Source: a virus
Direction: 5' to 3' (one strand)
IMG/VR virus record: IMGVR_UViG_3300011113_000581
Span: 24,134-88,133 of that record
Length of the DNA: 64,000 bases
Shown: positions 1 to 7,148 of the stretch, in pieces
Numbering within the stretch: the first letter of the stretch is position 1
How the letters are laid out: every line of letters begins with the position of its first letter
Program-made: the position numbers and the translations under genes
Notes under the pieces: generated by a model
Told to the model about the DNA's origin: nothing
Databases searched by the model: none
What the model saw: only the letters and a program-made list of their open reading frames with translations

Positions 1-343
1 TTATTTCACCTGTTGTGTGACAATGGTCTACTGCAAATCTTTTTATGTGACCGCCCCCTGGCACATTTGTTTTACAGATTGCACATTTATTGTCTTGTTT
101 TTTTAATTGTTTATTATATTCAACAAGTGAAAAATTATAACGTTTTTTAAGTTGCGCATTGGTTTGTGTTTTTAAATATTTTTCTTTATTTTTAATACGA
201 TATTCTTTTGATTCTTTAGCTGCACATTTTTTACATTCTGATCTATGTTTTTTATCTCTACTATGAAAACCGTATTCATTAAGATTTTTTTCTTGCCCGC
301 AAAGACGACAAATTTTTAGCAGACCGACATCGGCTGTTTCCAT
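1..343 (-). CDS. Endonuclease VII-family nuclease (3' part cut by window edge)
   Basis: Reads from an ATG at 343 and runs off the window start, so the C-terminus is missing. Two CxxC pairs (CRLC and CKKC) form an N-terminal zinc knuckle, followed by a basic coiled stretch (KNKEKYLKTQ), a second CAIC pair and the VDHCH motif. This is the arrangement of phage recombination endonuclease VII / His-Me-finger nucleases, which cleave branched DNA or act as free-standing homing endonucleases. A full-length relative lies at 8763-9218. Family assignment is good; whether it resolves junctions or is a selfish homing enzyme cannot be told. Confidence 0.75.
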   Translation of the reverse strand, partial: METADVGLLKICRLCGQEKNLNEYGFHSRDKKHRSECKKCAAKESKEYRIKNKEKYLKTQTNAQLKKRYNFSLVEYNKQLKKQDNKCAICKTNVPGGGHIKRFAVDHCHTTGEI

Positions 344-452
344 GGGGCGGATTTGTTTTCAGTCTCTTTATCCTACGTCTCCCAACCTTATGGGAACCTT
401 ATAACTTAACTAAGATCAGCAAGTCTTATTAGACTCAATTCTGGATGAGGAT

Positions 453-770
453 TCAACTGCCAGTTGTATTTTCATTTGTTTCTCCTCTTCCGTTAAGTTT
501 TTCCACTTCTGCTTCAGCCTCTGCAACCCATTTGGCAACGAGTCGCATTTCTCCTCCGAGCAACCGTGACTCTCCTGTTTGCAATTCATTGTCAACTTCC
601 TTCTCCTGGTAGATCGGTTCAAATCTTTCCTTTCGTTCTTGCTCTGATTCCCACTGGTTCTCAAGTTCGATCATCTTGAGACGAGCCGTTAGTTTGGCTT
701 CAAACCAAACTTTCTTCCACCATTTAATTACTTCTTTCCAAATCTCAAACCAGATCTGGGTCATAATCAT
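453..770 (-). CDS. Hypothetical 105-aa charged protein
   Basis: Not recognised. The start (ATG 770, alternative ATG 764) lies inside the last 26 nt of the exonuclease gene upstream, an overlap typical of translational coupling. The N-terminus is Trp/Lys-rich (WFEIWKEVIKWWKK) and amphipathic; the remainder is Glu/Lys-rich and probably helical. It may be an accessory to the nuclease it is coupled to, which is inference from position only. Confidence 0.5.
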   Translation of the reverse strand: MIMTQIWFEIWKEVIKWWKKVWFEAKLTARLKMIELENQWESEQERKERFEPIYQEKEVDNELQTGESRLLGGEMRLVAKWVAEAEAEVEKLNGRGETNENTTGS

Positions 771-1596
771 CTACCTCTTTAATTTGATCATAGTATTCTT
801 TTACTACCTTCAACCACTTTTCCCTCATAATATTGAGATGATTCCTGGTGATAATGAAGAGTTGCGTACGTTCTTCCGTTGCGACCAAAATGGCCCCCTG
901 CTGGACCTTCATCCCCAACGTTTGTTCAATCCCAAGGTCATATGCACCCAATTGAAGACAACACTTATTAAATTTCATATATCCGCCCAGCCCTTGTCTC
1001 CATTCAGGCGAACCTTTCTCCAGATGTTTAGGCCATCGCCTGTGGTACGGACCAGTCGAAGTTTTTAGATCTGCTAACGTCAGTTTATTTCCAGCCACTC
1101 CAATAATATCTGGTGATCCAGCCCATGCTCTTCCGTCATCATCACAACCCCACACCCTACCAACACCATCATCTGATAATGCAAACTTATGTTTTTCCCA
1201 CAGCGGCGTCTCAGCCCAGATAACTTCCTGGAACTGATCCAACATTGGTGGCATCCCATCCCAAAACTTTGCATACTCCTCTGGTACAGAGAATTCTTCC
1301 CGCTTGAGGTAGTGCTCCATACAAGAGTGAATTGAAGTACCACGCTCTGCAGCCGCTTCTTTTACCCCTGGATTATTTTTAGCCCACATCTCCAACTTTT
1401 TCTTGTTGGCTTCTGATGCAGTTTGTCCAATAATGGTCGTAACCGATGGTGCTGGACCAGTTAGGAAAGGAGTATGATAATGGCGCTTACCATTTATTTC
1501 TACTCGCGCAGGCTTAGCGTTTAACTCTTCAAGAAGCTCAGGTTCTTCAACGTAACGCTGGTACCAAGGTTCGGTCGGAATATCAGCTACAACCAT
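745..1596 (-). CDS. PD-(D/E)XK (RecB/Cas4-like) exonuclease
   Basis: 283 aa. The C-terminal half carries the nuclease signature: GSPDIIG supplies the first acidic residue, LADLKT the D-x-K pair, and QLGAYDLG the motif-IV glutamine/tyrosine of RecB-type nucleases. An upstream RGTSIH segment matches the helix-alpha motif of the same fold. Such phage enzymes degrade DNA ends for recombination or host-DNA breakdown. It is transcribed with the 105-aa gene that overlaps its end. No Cys cluster of the Cas4 Fe-S type is evident, so RecB-like exonuclease is preferred to Cas4. Confidence 0.7.
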   Translation of the reverse strand: MVVADIPTEPWYQRYVEEPELLEELNAKPARVEINGKRHYHTPFLTGPAPSVTTIIGQTASEANKKKLEMWAKNNPGVKEAAAERGTSIHSCMEHYLKREEFSVPEEYAKFWDGMPPMLDQFQEVIWAETPLWEKHKFALSDDGVGRVWGCDDDGRAWAGSPDIIGVAGNKLTLADLKTSTGPYHRRWPKHLEKGSPEWRQGLGGYMKFNKCCLQLGAYDLGIEQTLGMKVQQGAILVATEERTQLFIITRNHLNIMREKWLKVVKEYYDQIKEVDDYDPDLV

Positions 1597-1676
1597 GAAA
1601 GATTGTGTGTATTCCTTACATTCTAATTCTTTTTTAAAATTTTGCGCTACGCTATAGGCACTGGGACTCCAGAAAA

Positions 1677-1832
1677 ATGACCACCAATTTTACCCGTTTT
1701 TACTACGAGGACTTAACAGATGAGCCCCCTCGTCTAGATCAAGTGTTTGAAGATATTGACAAAGAAGAGGCAGATGCACACGAAGCAATGCTCATCAACC
1801 AAAAAATTGATTACATTCGTATTGAATTGTGA
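1677..1832 (+). CDS. Hypothetical 51-aa acidic protein
   Basis: Small ORF starting ATG ACC ACC; it is rich in Asp/Glu (DIDKEEADAHEA). Its TGA overlaps the ATG of the following glycosyltransferase (TGATG), so the two are probably translationally coupled. No function recognised. Confidence 0.45.
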   Translation: MTTNFTRFYYEDLTDEPPRLDQVFEDIDKEEADAHEAMLINQKIDYIRIEL

Positions 1833-2674
1833 TGGCTACTGTTGCAGTCCTTGCTCTTTGGCGTGATTCCGAATCCTATCTCAAGTATTCCCTTGCACAA
1901 TTTGATGCAATGGAAGAAGCCCTCCTGGAGAAAGGAATCAATACTATTTACGCATTTTTTGAAAATGATTCAACGGACAAAACTCCTCAACTCCTCCAAT
2001 CCTGGCTGCAAGACCGAATGGGTTTTGTAATTTCAGAGCATATTGGCGCACCCAAATGGGGAAGTGTTGCCTCCCTGGAGCGTGTTCGTTACCAAGCTAG
2101 GTACCGAAACATGGCACTTCAACTTGTAACCAATTATTACAACTTTGATTATCTCTTGGTTGCAGACAGTGATGTGCAATGGGAACCGTCTCTCATCACT
2201 GGAATGATTGAACACCTGGATTCGAATGAAAACTGGGGGATGGTCTCACCTAATACCACGCAAAATGTGCGTGATTTCATTGAGGATACAGATCGTCCCT
2301 CCTACTTTGACAGTTGGTCCCTCCTTGATTCCCATGGGACACAGTGTATGACATTTGCTGCCAACCCATTTCTTACCAAAGAAGATCGCGACTTGTGGGA
2401 TCAAGGCAAACCAGTTGCTTGCAATAGTGCATTTGGTTCTATTGCCATGGTTAAAGCAGAAGCTCTTGATGAAGTGGACTGGTCGGTCATCGACGGCGTG
2501 GAGCATTGGGAATTTTGTAAGGGTATCCGTTTGAATGGCTACCTTGTCATTGCAGACCCCACCCTCCATGCCAAAGTAACCCACAAAAAAGAGGTGGTTC
2601 CCCACCCCGATGTAGTACGAAGGCACCAGGAAAGGCTCTCAAGTAGCCTCATGGCAACATTCGTCAGACGTTAA
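1832..2674 (+). CDS. Glycosyltransferase, GT69/CAP59-like
   Basis: 280 aa. Nucleotide-sugar transferase motifs are visible: FFENDSTDKT near residue 42 (ENDS-x-D of the CAP59 family), SLERVRYQARYRN near residue 85, then LLVADSDVQW, a DxD-like metal site. Fungal GT69 members are mannosyltransferases. Start is ATG 1832, overlapping the upstream stop. A paralogue lies at 4906-5640 and the two flank a GDP-sugar cassette, so both may transfer the product sugar, perhaps onto virion protein or host envelope. Convergent with the dehydratase gene, overlapping it by 11 nt. Confidence 0.7.
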   Translation: MATVAVLALWRDSESYLKYSLAQFDAMEEALLEKGINTIYAFFENDSTDKTPQLLQSWLQDRMGFVISEHIGAPKWGSVASLERVRYQARYRNMALQLVTNYYNFDYLLVADSDVQWEPSLITGMIEHLDSNENWGMVSPNTTQNVRDFIEDTDRPSYFDSWSLLDSHGTQCMTFAANPFLTKEDRDLWDQGKPVACNSAFGSIAMVKAEALDEVDWSVIDGVEHWEFCKGIRLNGYLVIADPTLHAKVTHKKEVVPHPDVVRRHQERLSSSLMATFVRR

Positions 2675-3695
2675 CTTGCCGAAGATCGTGGTCAACCATT
2701 TCAAACACCAACTCATCCAACGAAATTTCTGGCACCCAACCAAGCAATTCTTCTGCTTGTTTTGAATCCCCAAGGAGTGTATCTACTTCTGCTGGACGAT
2801 AGTACTCAGGATTAATCTTAATTACTTCTTTACCCAGTCGATAACAGTACCCAACTTCATCAACACCTTTTCCTCGCCAACTCAGATCAAGACCCGCAGC
2901 TTTAAACGCTTTCTCACAAAAGGAACGAACACTAGTCTGAATCCCAGTTGCCACAACGTAATCCAACGGTCCCTCTTCCCTCTGGAGCATGAGGTACATT
3001 GCTCTCACATAGTCTTTTGCATGACCCCAATCCCTACGTGCATCTAAATTTCCCAACTCAATCCAATCCCTGGTACCAGACCAAACATCTGCTACACCCT
3101 TTGTAATCTTCCGAGTAACAAACTCTTCCCCCCTAATCGGAGACTCGTGATTAAAGAGGATGCCATTACATCCGAACAATCCGTAGCTCTCTCGATAATT
3201 GACCGTCAACCAATACCCAAATAACTTGGCGACACCATATGGACTACGCGGATGGAAGTACGTCCCCTCATTCTGTGGCACTTCTCTTACCTTACCAAAC
3301 ATCTCCGATGTCGACGCCTGGTAAAACTTAGGCATGTGTTTTGTATTACGACATGCTTCCAAAATATTGAGAACGCCAAGTGCATTGATGTGTGCCGTAC
3401 TACCTGGAGACTTAAAGCTGACACCAACATGACTCTGGGCCGCCAAATTGTACACCTCATCTGGACCAAAAGAATCCACAAGCCGATGCATTGATGTTGC
3501 ATCAGTCATATCCGAATATTCAAACTGCACTTCCTGTGGGATAGACCCATCAAAGATCCATTTCAATTTATTCAATTTGCCTGGATTTGCATTATTCCTA
3601 ACCAACCCCATCACCTGGTAGCCTTCATCCACCAACAACTTGGTTAAATAAGCACCATCTTGGCCAGTAATTCCTGTCACCAAAGCTTTTTTCAT
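2664..3695 (-). CDS. gmd: GDP-mannose 4,6-dehydratase
   Basis: 343 aa, the usual length for Gmd (EC 4.2.1.47), which converts GDP-D-mannose to GDP-4-keto-6-deoxy-D-mannose using bound NADP. The Rossmann motif GITGQDGAYL is at residue 8, followed by YNLAAQSHVGVSF, the STSEMFG substrate segment and the catalytic SPYGVAK (Y-x3-K). RDWGHAKDYVRAMYLML is the classic C-terminal Gmd signature. It is divergent from the aminotransferase-fold gene at 3746, whose likely substrate is the product of this enzyme. The family call is near certain. Confidence 0.95.
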   Translation of the reverse strand: MKKALVTGITGQDGAYLTKLLVDEGYQVMGLVRNNANPGKLNKLKWIFDGSIPQEVQFEYSDMTDATSMHRLVDSFGPDEVYNLAAQSHVGVSFKSPGSTAHINALGVLNILEACRNTKHMPKFYQASTSEMFGKVREVPQNEGTYFHPRSPYGVAKLFGYWLTVNYRESYGLFGCNGILFNHESPIRGEEFVTRKITKGVADVWSGTRDWIELGNLDARRDWGHAKDYVRAMYLMLQREEGPLDYVVATGIQTSVRSFCEKAFKAAGLDLSWRGKGVDEVGYCYRLGKEVIKINPEYYRPAEVDTLLGDSKQAEELLGWVPEISLDELVFEMVDHDLRQVNV

Positions 3696-3745
3696 TGGAA
3701 TTATTCCTTATACTGGCAGTATAACGAATGAAAAAGGTTTGAGGA

Positions 3746-4918
3746 ATGACCAAATTTAATTGGCCCCTCCAAAAAAACACTATTGGTTTTGACGAGAAGT
3801 TTGCACTAATCAAATTTATTCTTACCTCTAGCCGTTTTACCAACGGTCCTAAGTGCCGTCAATTTGAAGAAGCCTGGTCCAAATGGCAAGGACGTAAATA
3901 TTCCTTGTTTGTCAGCAGTGGCACAACAGCCAACACCCTCCTCCTGGATGCAGTACGCGATTTGTATTTTGGTAAGAAACGCAAATTAAAAATCTTGTGC
4001 CCTGCCGTCAACTGGGCAACCAACATCTCAACGTTTAAGCAGCAAGGTCACGATATTTTCTTTTATGACATTGATTACACCAACTACTCACCTACCTATT
4101 CTTCTCTCAAAAGATACCATGATGTAGGCATTGAACCAGATGTTGTGTACGTAACACACATCATGGGGTTTGCCAATGAACTAGCTAACGTCAAAAAGTT
4201 CTGGCCCGATGCCATCATCCTGGAAGACTGCTGTGAATCCCATGGAGCAGAGAATAGCAATTTTAAAAAAGTAGGTAATGAAGGATTAGGTTCAACTTTC
4301 TCCTTTTACTTTGGTCATCATATGACAACAATTGAAGGAGGCATGGTCTGTACAGATGACCAGGATCTTTACAATCTAATGAGAGCCAAACGATCTCATG
4401 GCATGTCTCGTGAGATGCTTGGTAACTACCGTGACCTGGAGGAACGCCTAGCACCCGACATTGATCCGTCCTTCCTCTTCCCAACCGAAGGATACAACTT
4501 CCGCAACACTGAGATTGGAGCTGTCCTTGGCCTGGTTCAACTTAAAAAACTCGATTTATTTATCCAGAAAAGACAAGATAACTACACGCTTTTCTTGGAT
4601 TGTTTAGTTGGCCATCCCTGGATTAAATCTTTACCTTCTCCTATTGGCAACAGTGCAATGACACTTCCATTCCATTGCAAGTCACCTGAAACAAAACAAA
4701 TTCTTAAAAGCAGGCTCAAAGAGATGGGTGTAGAAACACGTCCGTTTCTTGTTGGTAATCTACTCAGACAGCCTTTTATGTCTGACTACAAACAACAACC
4801 ATACTTACCCAACAGTGAAGAAATTCACACCCATGCTTTCTACATTGGTAACAACCATTTTGTAAATCAATTTCAAATTCTTTCTCTTAGCGAGGAGCTT
4901 TACAAATGCGTTTCTTGA
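3746..4918 (+). CDS. DegT-family sugar 3-dehydratase (ColD-like)
   Basis: 390 aa, DegT/DnrJ/EryC1 fold: VSSGTTANTL binds the PLP phosphate, AVNWATNIST and ILEDCCESHGA follow. At the position where sugar aminotransferases carry the PLP-lysine, this protein reads SFYFGHHMTTIEGG with two histidines at residues 191-192. A His there is the hallmark of ColD (GDP-4-keto-6-deoxymannose 3-dehydratase) and of the E1/AscC group, which remove the 3-hydroxyl instead of transaminating. Beside gmd this predicts a GDP-3,6-dideoxyhexose route. A ColC-type reductase/epimerase is not in the window. Perosamine synthase would need the Lys and is less likely. Confidence 0.75.
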   Translation: MTKFNWPLQKNTIGFDEKFALIKFILTSSRFTNGPKCRQFEEAWSKWQGRKYSLFVSSGTTANTLLLDAVRDLYFGKKRKLKILCPAVNWATNISTFKQQGHDIFFYDIDYTNYSPTYSSLKRYHDVGIEPDVVYVTHIMGFANELANVKKFWPDAIILEDCCESHGAENSNFKKVGNEGLGSTFSFYFGHHMTTIEGGMVCTDDQDLYNLMRAKRSHGMSREMLGNYRDLEERLAPDIDPSFLFPTEGYNFRNTEIGAVLGLVQLKKLDLFIQKRQDNYTLFLDCLVGHPWIKSLPSPIGNSAMTLPFHCKSPETKQILKSRLKEMGVETRPFLVGNLLRQPFMSDYKQQPYLPNSEEIHTHAFYIGNNHFVNQFQILSLSEELYKCVS

Positions 4919-5640
4919 TTTCCACCATCATTCGCAACCGTGGCATCCACATCCCAACCTGGTGTGAGCAATTAATTTCTCTTACCAAACACAACAAACA
5001 ACATCAATTTGACTTATATGTATTTGAGAATGATTCAACAGACAACACCAAACAAGTTCTCAACCTAATCCAAAAAAAATTAAAACCGTACTTTGGAGTT
5101 CTCTCAATTGAGATTGAGGATTGTGGTTGGCCATACTTTGGTTCAATCAAAGCAGAAGAACGTGTCCGTTACTTAGCTAAGGCAAGGAACCGCACTCTTG
5201 AAAAAGCTAACGAACTTGTTGGCCTGGAGGAATATGACAAAGTAATATGCATTGAACCAGACATTTCCTATTCTCCCAAAGAGGTTAGTTTGCTTCTTGA
5301 TACATCTCATCACATTGTTTCTGGATACAGCGTTCTCCCCCCTGGTCACGGAGTACCTGATTGGATCTACGATAGCTGGGCCACAAGAATTAACCCAGAA
5401 GACTCAGAGTATTTTGGTCCAAAAATTTCTGATCTCCCAATTGCCCTAAAAACTGCATCAACCTTTAATTGTTTTTGTGTGTATGACGCAAAACCATTTA
5501 TGATTGGATTGCGTTTTTCGGATATTAACCCATTAACAAATCAGTGGGATTGCGACACTACAAACATTTGTTTCGCATTTACCGCACTTGGATGCGACGA
5601 TATTGTTATGTATAGGATTCCTATACTACATAAAGTTTGA
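4906..5640 (+). CDS. Glycosyltransferase, GT69-like, second copy
   Basis: 244 aa, overlapping the 3' end of the dehydratase gene by 13 nt. It shares the VFENDSTDNT motif, the AEERVRYLAKARNR segment and an acidic VICIEPDISY site with the enzyme at 1832-2674, so the pair are diverged paralogues. The position immediately after the ColD-like gene suggests it transfers the dideoxy sugar, although the acceptor is unknown. Confidence 0.65.
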   Translation: MRFLISTIIRNRGIHIPTWCEQLISLTKHNKQHQFDLYVFENDSTDNTKQVLNLIQKKLKPYFGVLSIEIEDCGWPYFGSIKAEERVRYLAKARNRTLEKANELVGLEEYDKVICIEPDISYSPKEVSLLLDTSHHIVSGYSVLPPGHGVPDWIYDSWATRINPEDSEYFGPKISDLPIALKTASTFNCFCVYDAKPFMIGLRFSDINPLTNQWDCDTTNICFAFTALGCDDIVMYRIPILHKV

Positions 5641-5698
5641 TCGTTGACATCAAGTGCTCACAAATACGATTATATTAAAAGCACCGAGCGAATCTCAA

Positions 5699-5908
5699 AT
5701 GTCTCTTAGCACTCAAGTAAAAGAATCTATTAATCAAGCAGCAACTCATTTACGTGATGCCCTTGCATTTGCTGCACGCTCTGAGCATCCAATTTGTATT
5801 ACTACTATTTCTGAGTTGTTGATGCGCGTGGAATCTATTGAACAGATGGACGAGATTATGCAGAAGTTTGGTGGCACTAATAAATCTTCTGGACCTACTC
5901 CCCATTAA
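5699..5908 (+). CDS. Hypothetical 69-aa helical protein
   Basis: Start taken at ATG 5699 (MSLSTQVKES); an earlier in-frame start at 5654 would add 15 poorly conserved-looking residues. The protein looks all-helical, with an alanine-rich middle (THLRDALAFAARSEHP). A TTGACA hexamer at 5644-5649 could be a -35 element, but no well-spaced -10 accompanies it. Not recognised. Confidence 0.5.
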   Translation: MSLSTQVKESINQAATHLRDALAFAARSEHPICITTISELLMRVESIEQMDEIMQKFGGTNKSSGPTPH

Positions 5909-5947
5909 CCTCAGGTACAATAAATACATAGTTGGTTAAATTTGTGC

Positions 5948-6232
5948 GTGGCACAAGACGATAGTAAGTATACAAAACCAGAGTTACGTGAGCGCATCAA
6001 AGATCGCGTAATGGCTGGTACCCGTGGCGGTAAAGCAGGTCAATGGAGTGCCCGCAAGGCCCAGCTTGTGGCACAAGAATACAAAGAAGCAGGCGGTGGG
6101 TACAAAGGTGGTAAAGGTGAGAAACAAAAAGATTTAGAGAAATGGGGCCAAGAGAAATGGTCCACTAAAGATGAATATGAGAAACGGCAGAAAGCTAAAT
6201 CTGCTGCCAAAAAATACAAGGAGTCAAAGTAA
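5948..6232 (+). CDS. DUF5872-like basic protein, N-terminal half
   Basis: 94 aa from GTG 5948 (a TTG at 5942 is possible). The segment KYTKPELRERIKDRVMAGTRGGKAGQWSARKAQLVAQEY matches in character the DUF5872-type proteins that I associate with cyanophages and algal viruses. In those the next stretch, TKRYLPEKAW..., is on the same chain; here it is encoded by the adjacent gene at 6232. Strongly basic, likely nucleic-acid binding. Function unknown. Confidence 0.6.
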   Translation: MAQDDSKYTKPELRERIKDRVMAGTRGGKAGQWSARKAQLVAQEYKEAGGGYKGGKGEKQKDLEKWGQEKWSTKDEYEKRQKAKSAAKKYKESK

Positions 6233-6441
6233 TGGCTGCTGACAAAGCTATACAACCTGGGTATACCAAACGGTATTTACCAGAAAAAGCATGGGCTTCT
6301 TTATCAAAAGAAGAACGTGAAAAAACTGATCGCAAGAAGAGAGAAGCTAGTAAGTCCGGCAAACAATTTGTACCTAACACAAAGGCTGCCAAAGAAGCTG
6401 GTAAAAAAGCAAGACAATCTAAACCAACAAAGAAAAAGTAA
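6232..6441 (+). CDS. DUF5872-like basic protein, C-terminal half
   Basis: 69 aa. The ATG at 6232 overlaps the TAA of the preceding gene. TKRYLPEKAWASLSKEEREKTDRKKREASKSGKQFVPNT corresponds to the second half of DUF5872-type proteins, so the pair looks like a natural split of one ancestral gene, or the unfused form. Very lysine-rich C-terminus. Confidence 0.6.
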   Translation: MAADKAIQPGYTKRYLPEKAWASLSKEEREKTDRKKREASKSGKQFVPNTKAAKEAGKKARQSKPTKKK

Positions 6442-6443
6442 CC

Positions 6444-6449
6444 TATAAT
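6444..6449 (+). promoter_or_regulatory. Sigma-70-like -10 hexamer
   Basis: A perfect TATAAT 22 nt before the ATG of the 56-aa basic gene. No convincing -35 hexamer precedes it at 16-18 bp. The extended form CCTATAATTAAAA recurs upstream of the gene at 55556. Confidence 0.4.
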
Positions 6450-6470
6450 TAAAAGAGAATAAATATTCCA

Positions 6471-6641
6471 ATGGAAAAGAAAAAAGCTGTTGCTCCTAAG
6501 GGTAAAGCAATGCCTGCCAAGGGTAAAGAAGCTGCTGCCCCCAAGGGTAAGGGTGGTGCATCCAAAGGTCAAATGGAAGCACGCGACAAGTTTAAAGAAA
6601 TGATTGCCAAGAAAAAAGAAGCTGCAGCCAAGAAAAAATAA
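6471..6641 (+). CDS. Histone-H1-like Lys/Ala/Gly-rich protein, 56 aa
   Basis: Built of PAKGK / APKGK / ASKGQ-type repeats and ending in KKKEAAAKKK, very like H1 tails and bacterial AlaLys-rich DNA-binding tails. Presumably binds or condenses DNA. It follows two other very basic genes, and an intrinsic terminator closes the group at 6691-6719. Confidence 0.55.
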   Translation: MEKKKAVAPKGKAMPAKGKEAAAPKGKGGASKGQMEARDKFKEMIAKKKEAAAKKK

Positions 6642-6690
6642 GGTATACTTAACCTGCTCAAAATCCTAAGGAGGGATTCCGAAAGTTGAT

Positions 6691-6719
6691 ATCCTGGCTT
6701 GAGCAACCAGGATTTTTTT
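6691..6719 (+). terminator. Intrinsic terminator
   Basis: A 7-bp stem ATCCTGG/CCAGGAT with a small inner TTG/CAA pairing, followed by seven T. It ends the basic-protein operon. The 3' half also forms part of the promoter at 6699-6727. Confidence 0.8.
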
Positions 6720-6727
6720 GTTATAAT
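6699..6727 (+). promoter_or_regulatory. Sigma-70-type promoter of the structured RNA
   Basis: TTGAGC (4/6 to TTGACA) and a perfect TATAAT at 6722-6727 separated by exactly 17 bp. It overlaps the preceding terminator. Predicted start near 6734, at the head of a GC-rich noncoding stretch. Confidence 0.6.
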
Positions 6728-6733
6728 TTGAAA

Positions 6734-7072
6734 GATAGAGGCCAGGTCCCTGTGCGCGTTGGGCACATAGCTCAGAAGGCGACACACCTGGTCCATCTAT
6801 CCGTCACTCATCACGTACGAGAGGGTTGCGCTTGTTGGCCTTACTGACAAGCCCAGTGGGGATGGGACCCGCAAACCGCCCCTACCGCTCTGCCGGTAGG
6901 GTTCCAGCTCAGATACGCTTTATCGTTTTTGAGTCTGTGGTTCCCGCTCTGCACGTACTGGAAATTTCTGGTCGAAGCATCGGGCTAAGTCCTGTGTTTG
7001 CAGGCCGGGGATTTGATCACCCCCGCGTTGACCCCCTATGCCTCTCAACGATGCACAAACCTGGGGGCACAC
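6734..7072 (+). ncRNA. Structured noncoding RNA, unknown class
   Basis: About 340 nt without a convincing gene, visibly more GC-rich than its flanks, behind its own promoter. It can be read as consecutive helices: an 8-bp closing stem GGCCAGGT/ACCTGGTC around a TGTGC/GCACA hairpin (6739-6793), GCTTGT/ACAAGC, CCCTACCG/CGGTAGGG with a 6-nt loop, CCTG/CAGG, and CGGGG/CCCCG around 7010-7025. It runs into a tRNA-like domain at 7073. I do not recognise RNase P, tmRNA, 6S or SRP motifs. A 108-codon frame across it (6826-7152) has no protein character. Confidence 0.5.
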
Positions 7073-7144
7073 CGACCGTTAGTCTATTGGTAAGGACACC
7101 CCGACAAGGGAGTTGGATAGCTGGTTCGATTCCAGCCCGGTCGA
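7073..7144 (+). tRNA. Degenerate tRNA / tRNA-like 3' domain
   Basis: Acceptor CGACCG pairs with CGGTCG (position 7 mismatched), D-arm GTCT/GGAC encloses ATTGGTAA, and the T-arm GCTGG-TTCGATT-CCAGC is perfect; A follows as discriminator, with no encoded CCA. The anticodon arm is abnormal: only a CCC/GGG stem with a 6-nt loop lacking U33, so no anticodon can be assigned. Either a decayed tRNA of Glu/Asp-like ancestry or a tRNA-like 3' end of the RNA starting near 6734. Confidence 0.55.
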
Positions 7145-7148
7145 TTAT

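Noticed and set aside
3746-4918. GDP-perosamine synthase (aminotransferase)
   Set aside because: The PLP-lysine position reads His-His, which fits ColD-type dehydratases rather than an aminotransferase.
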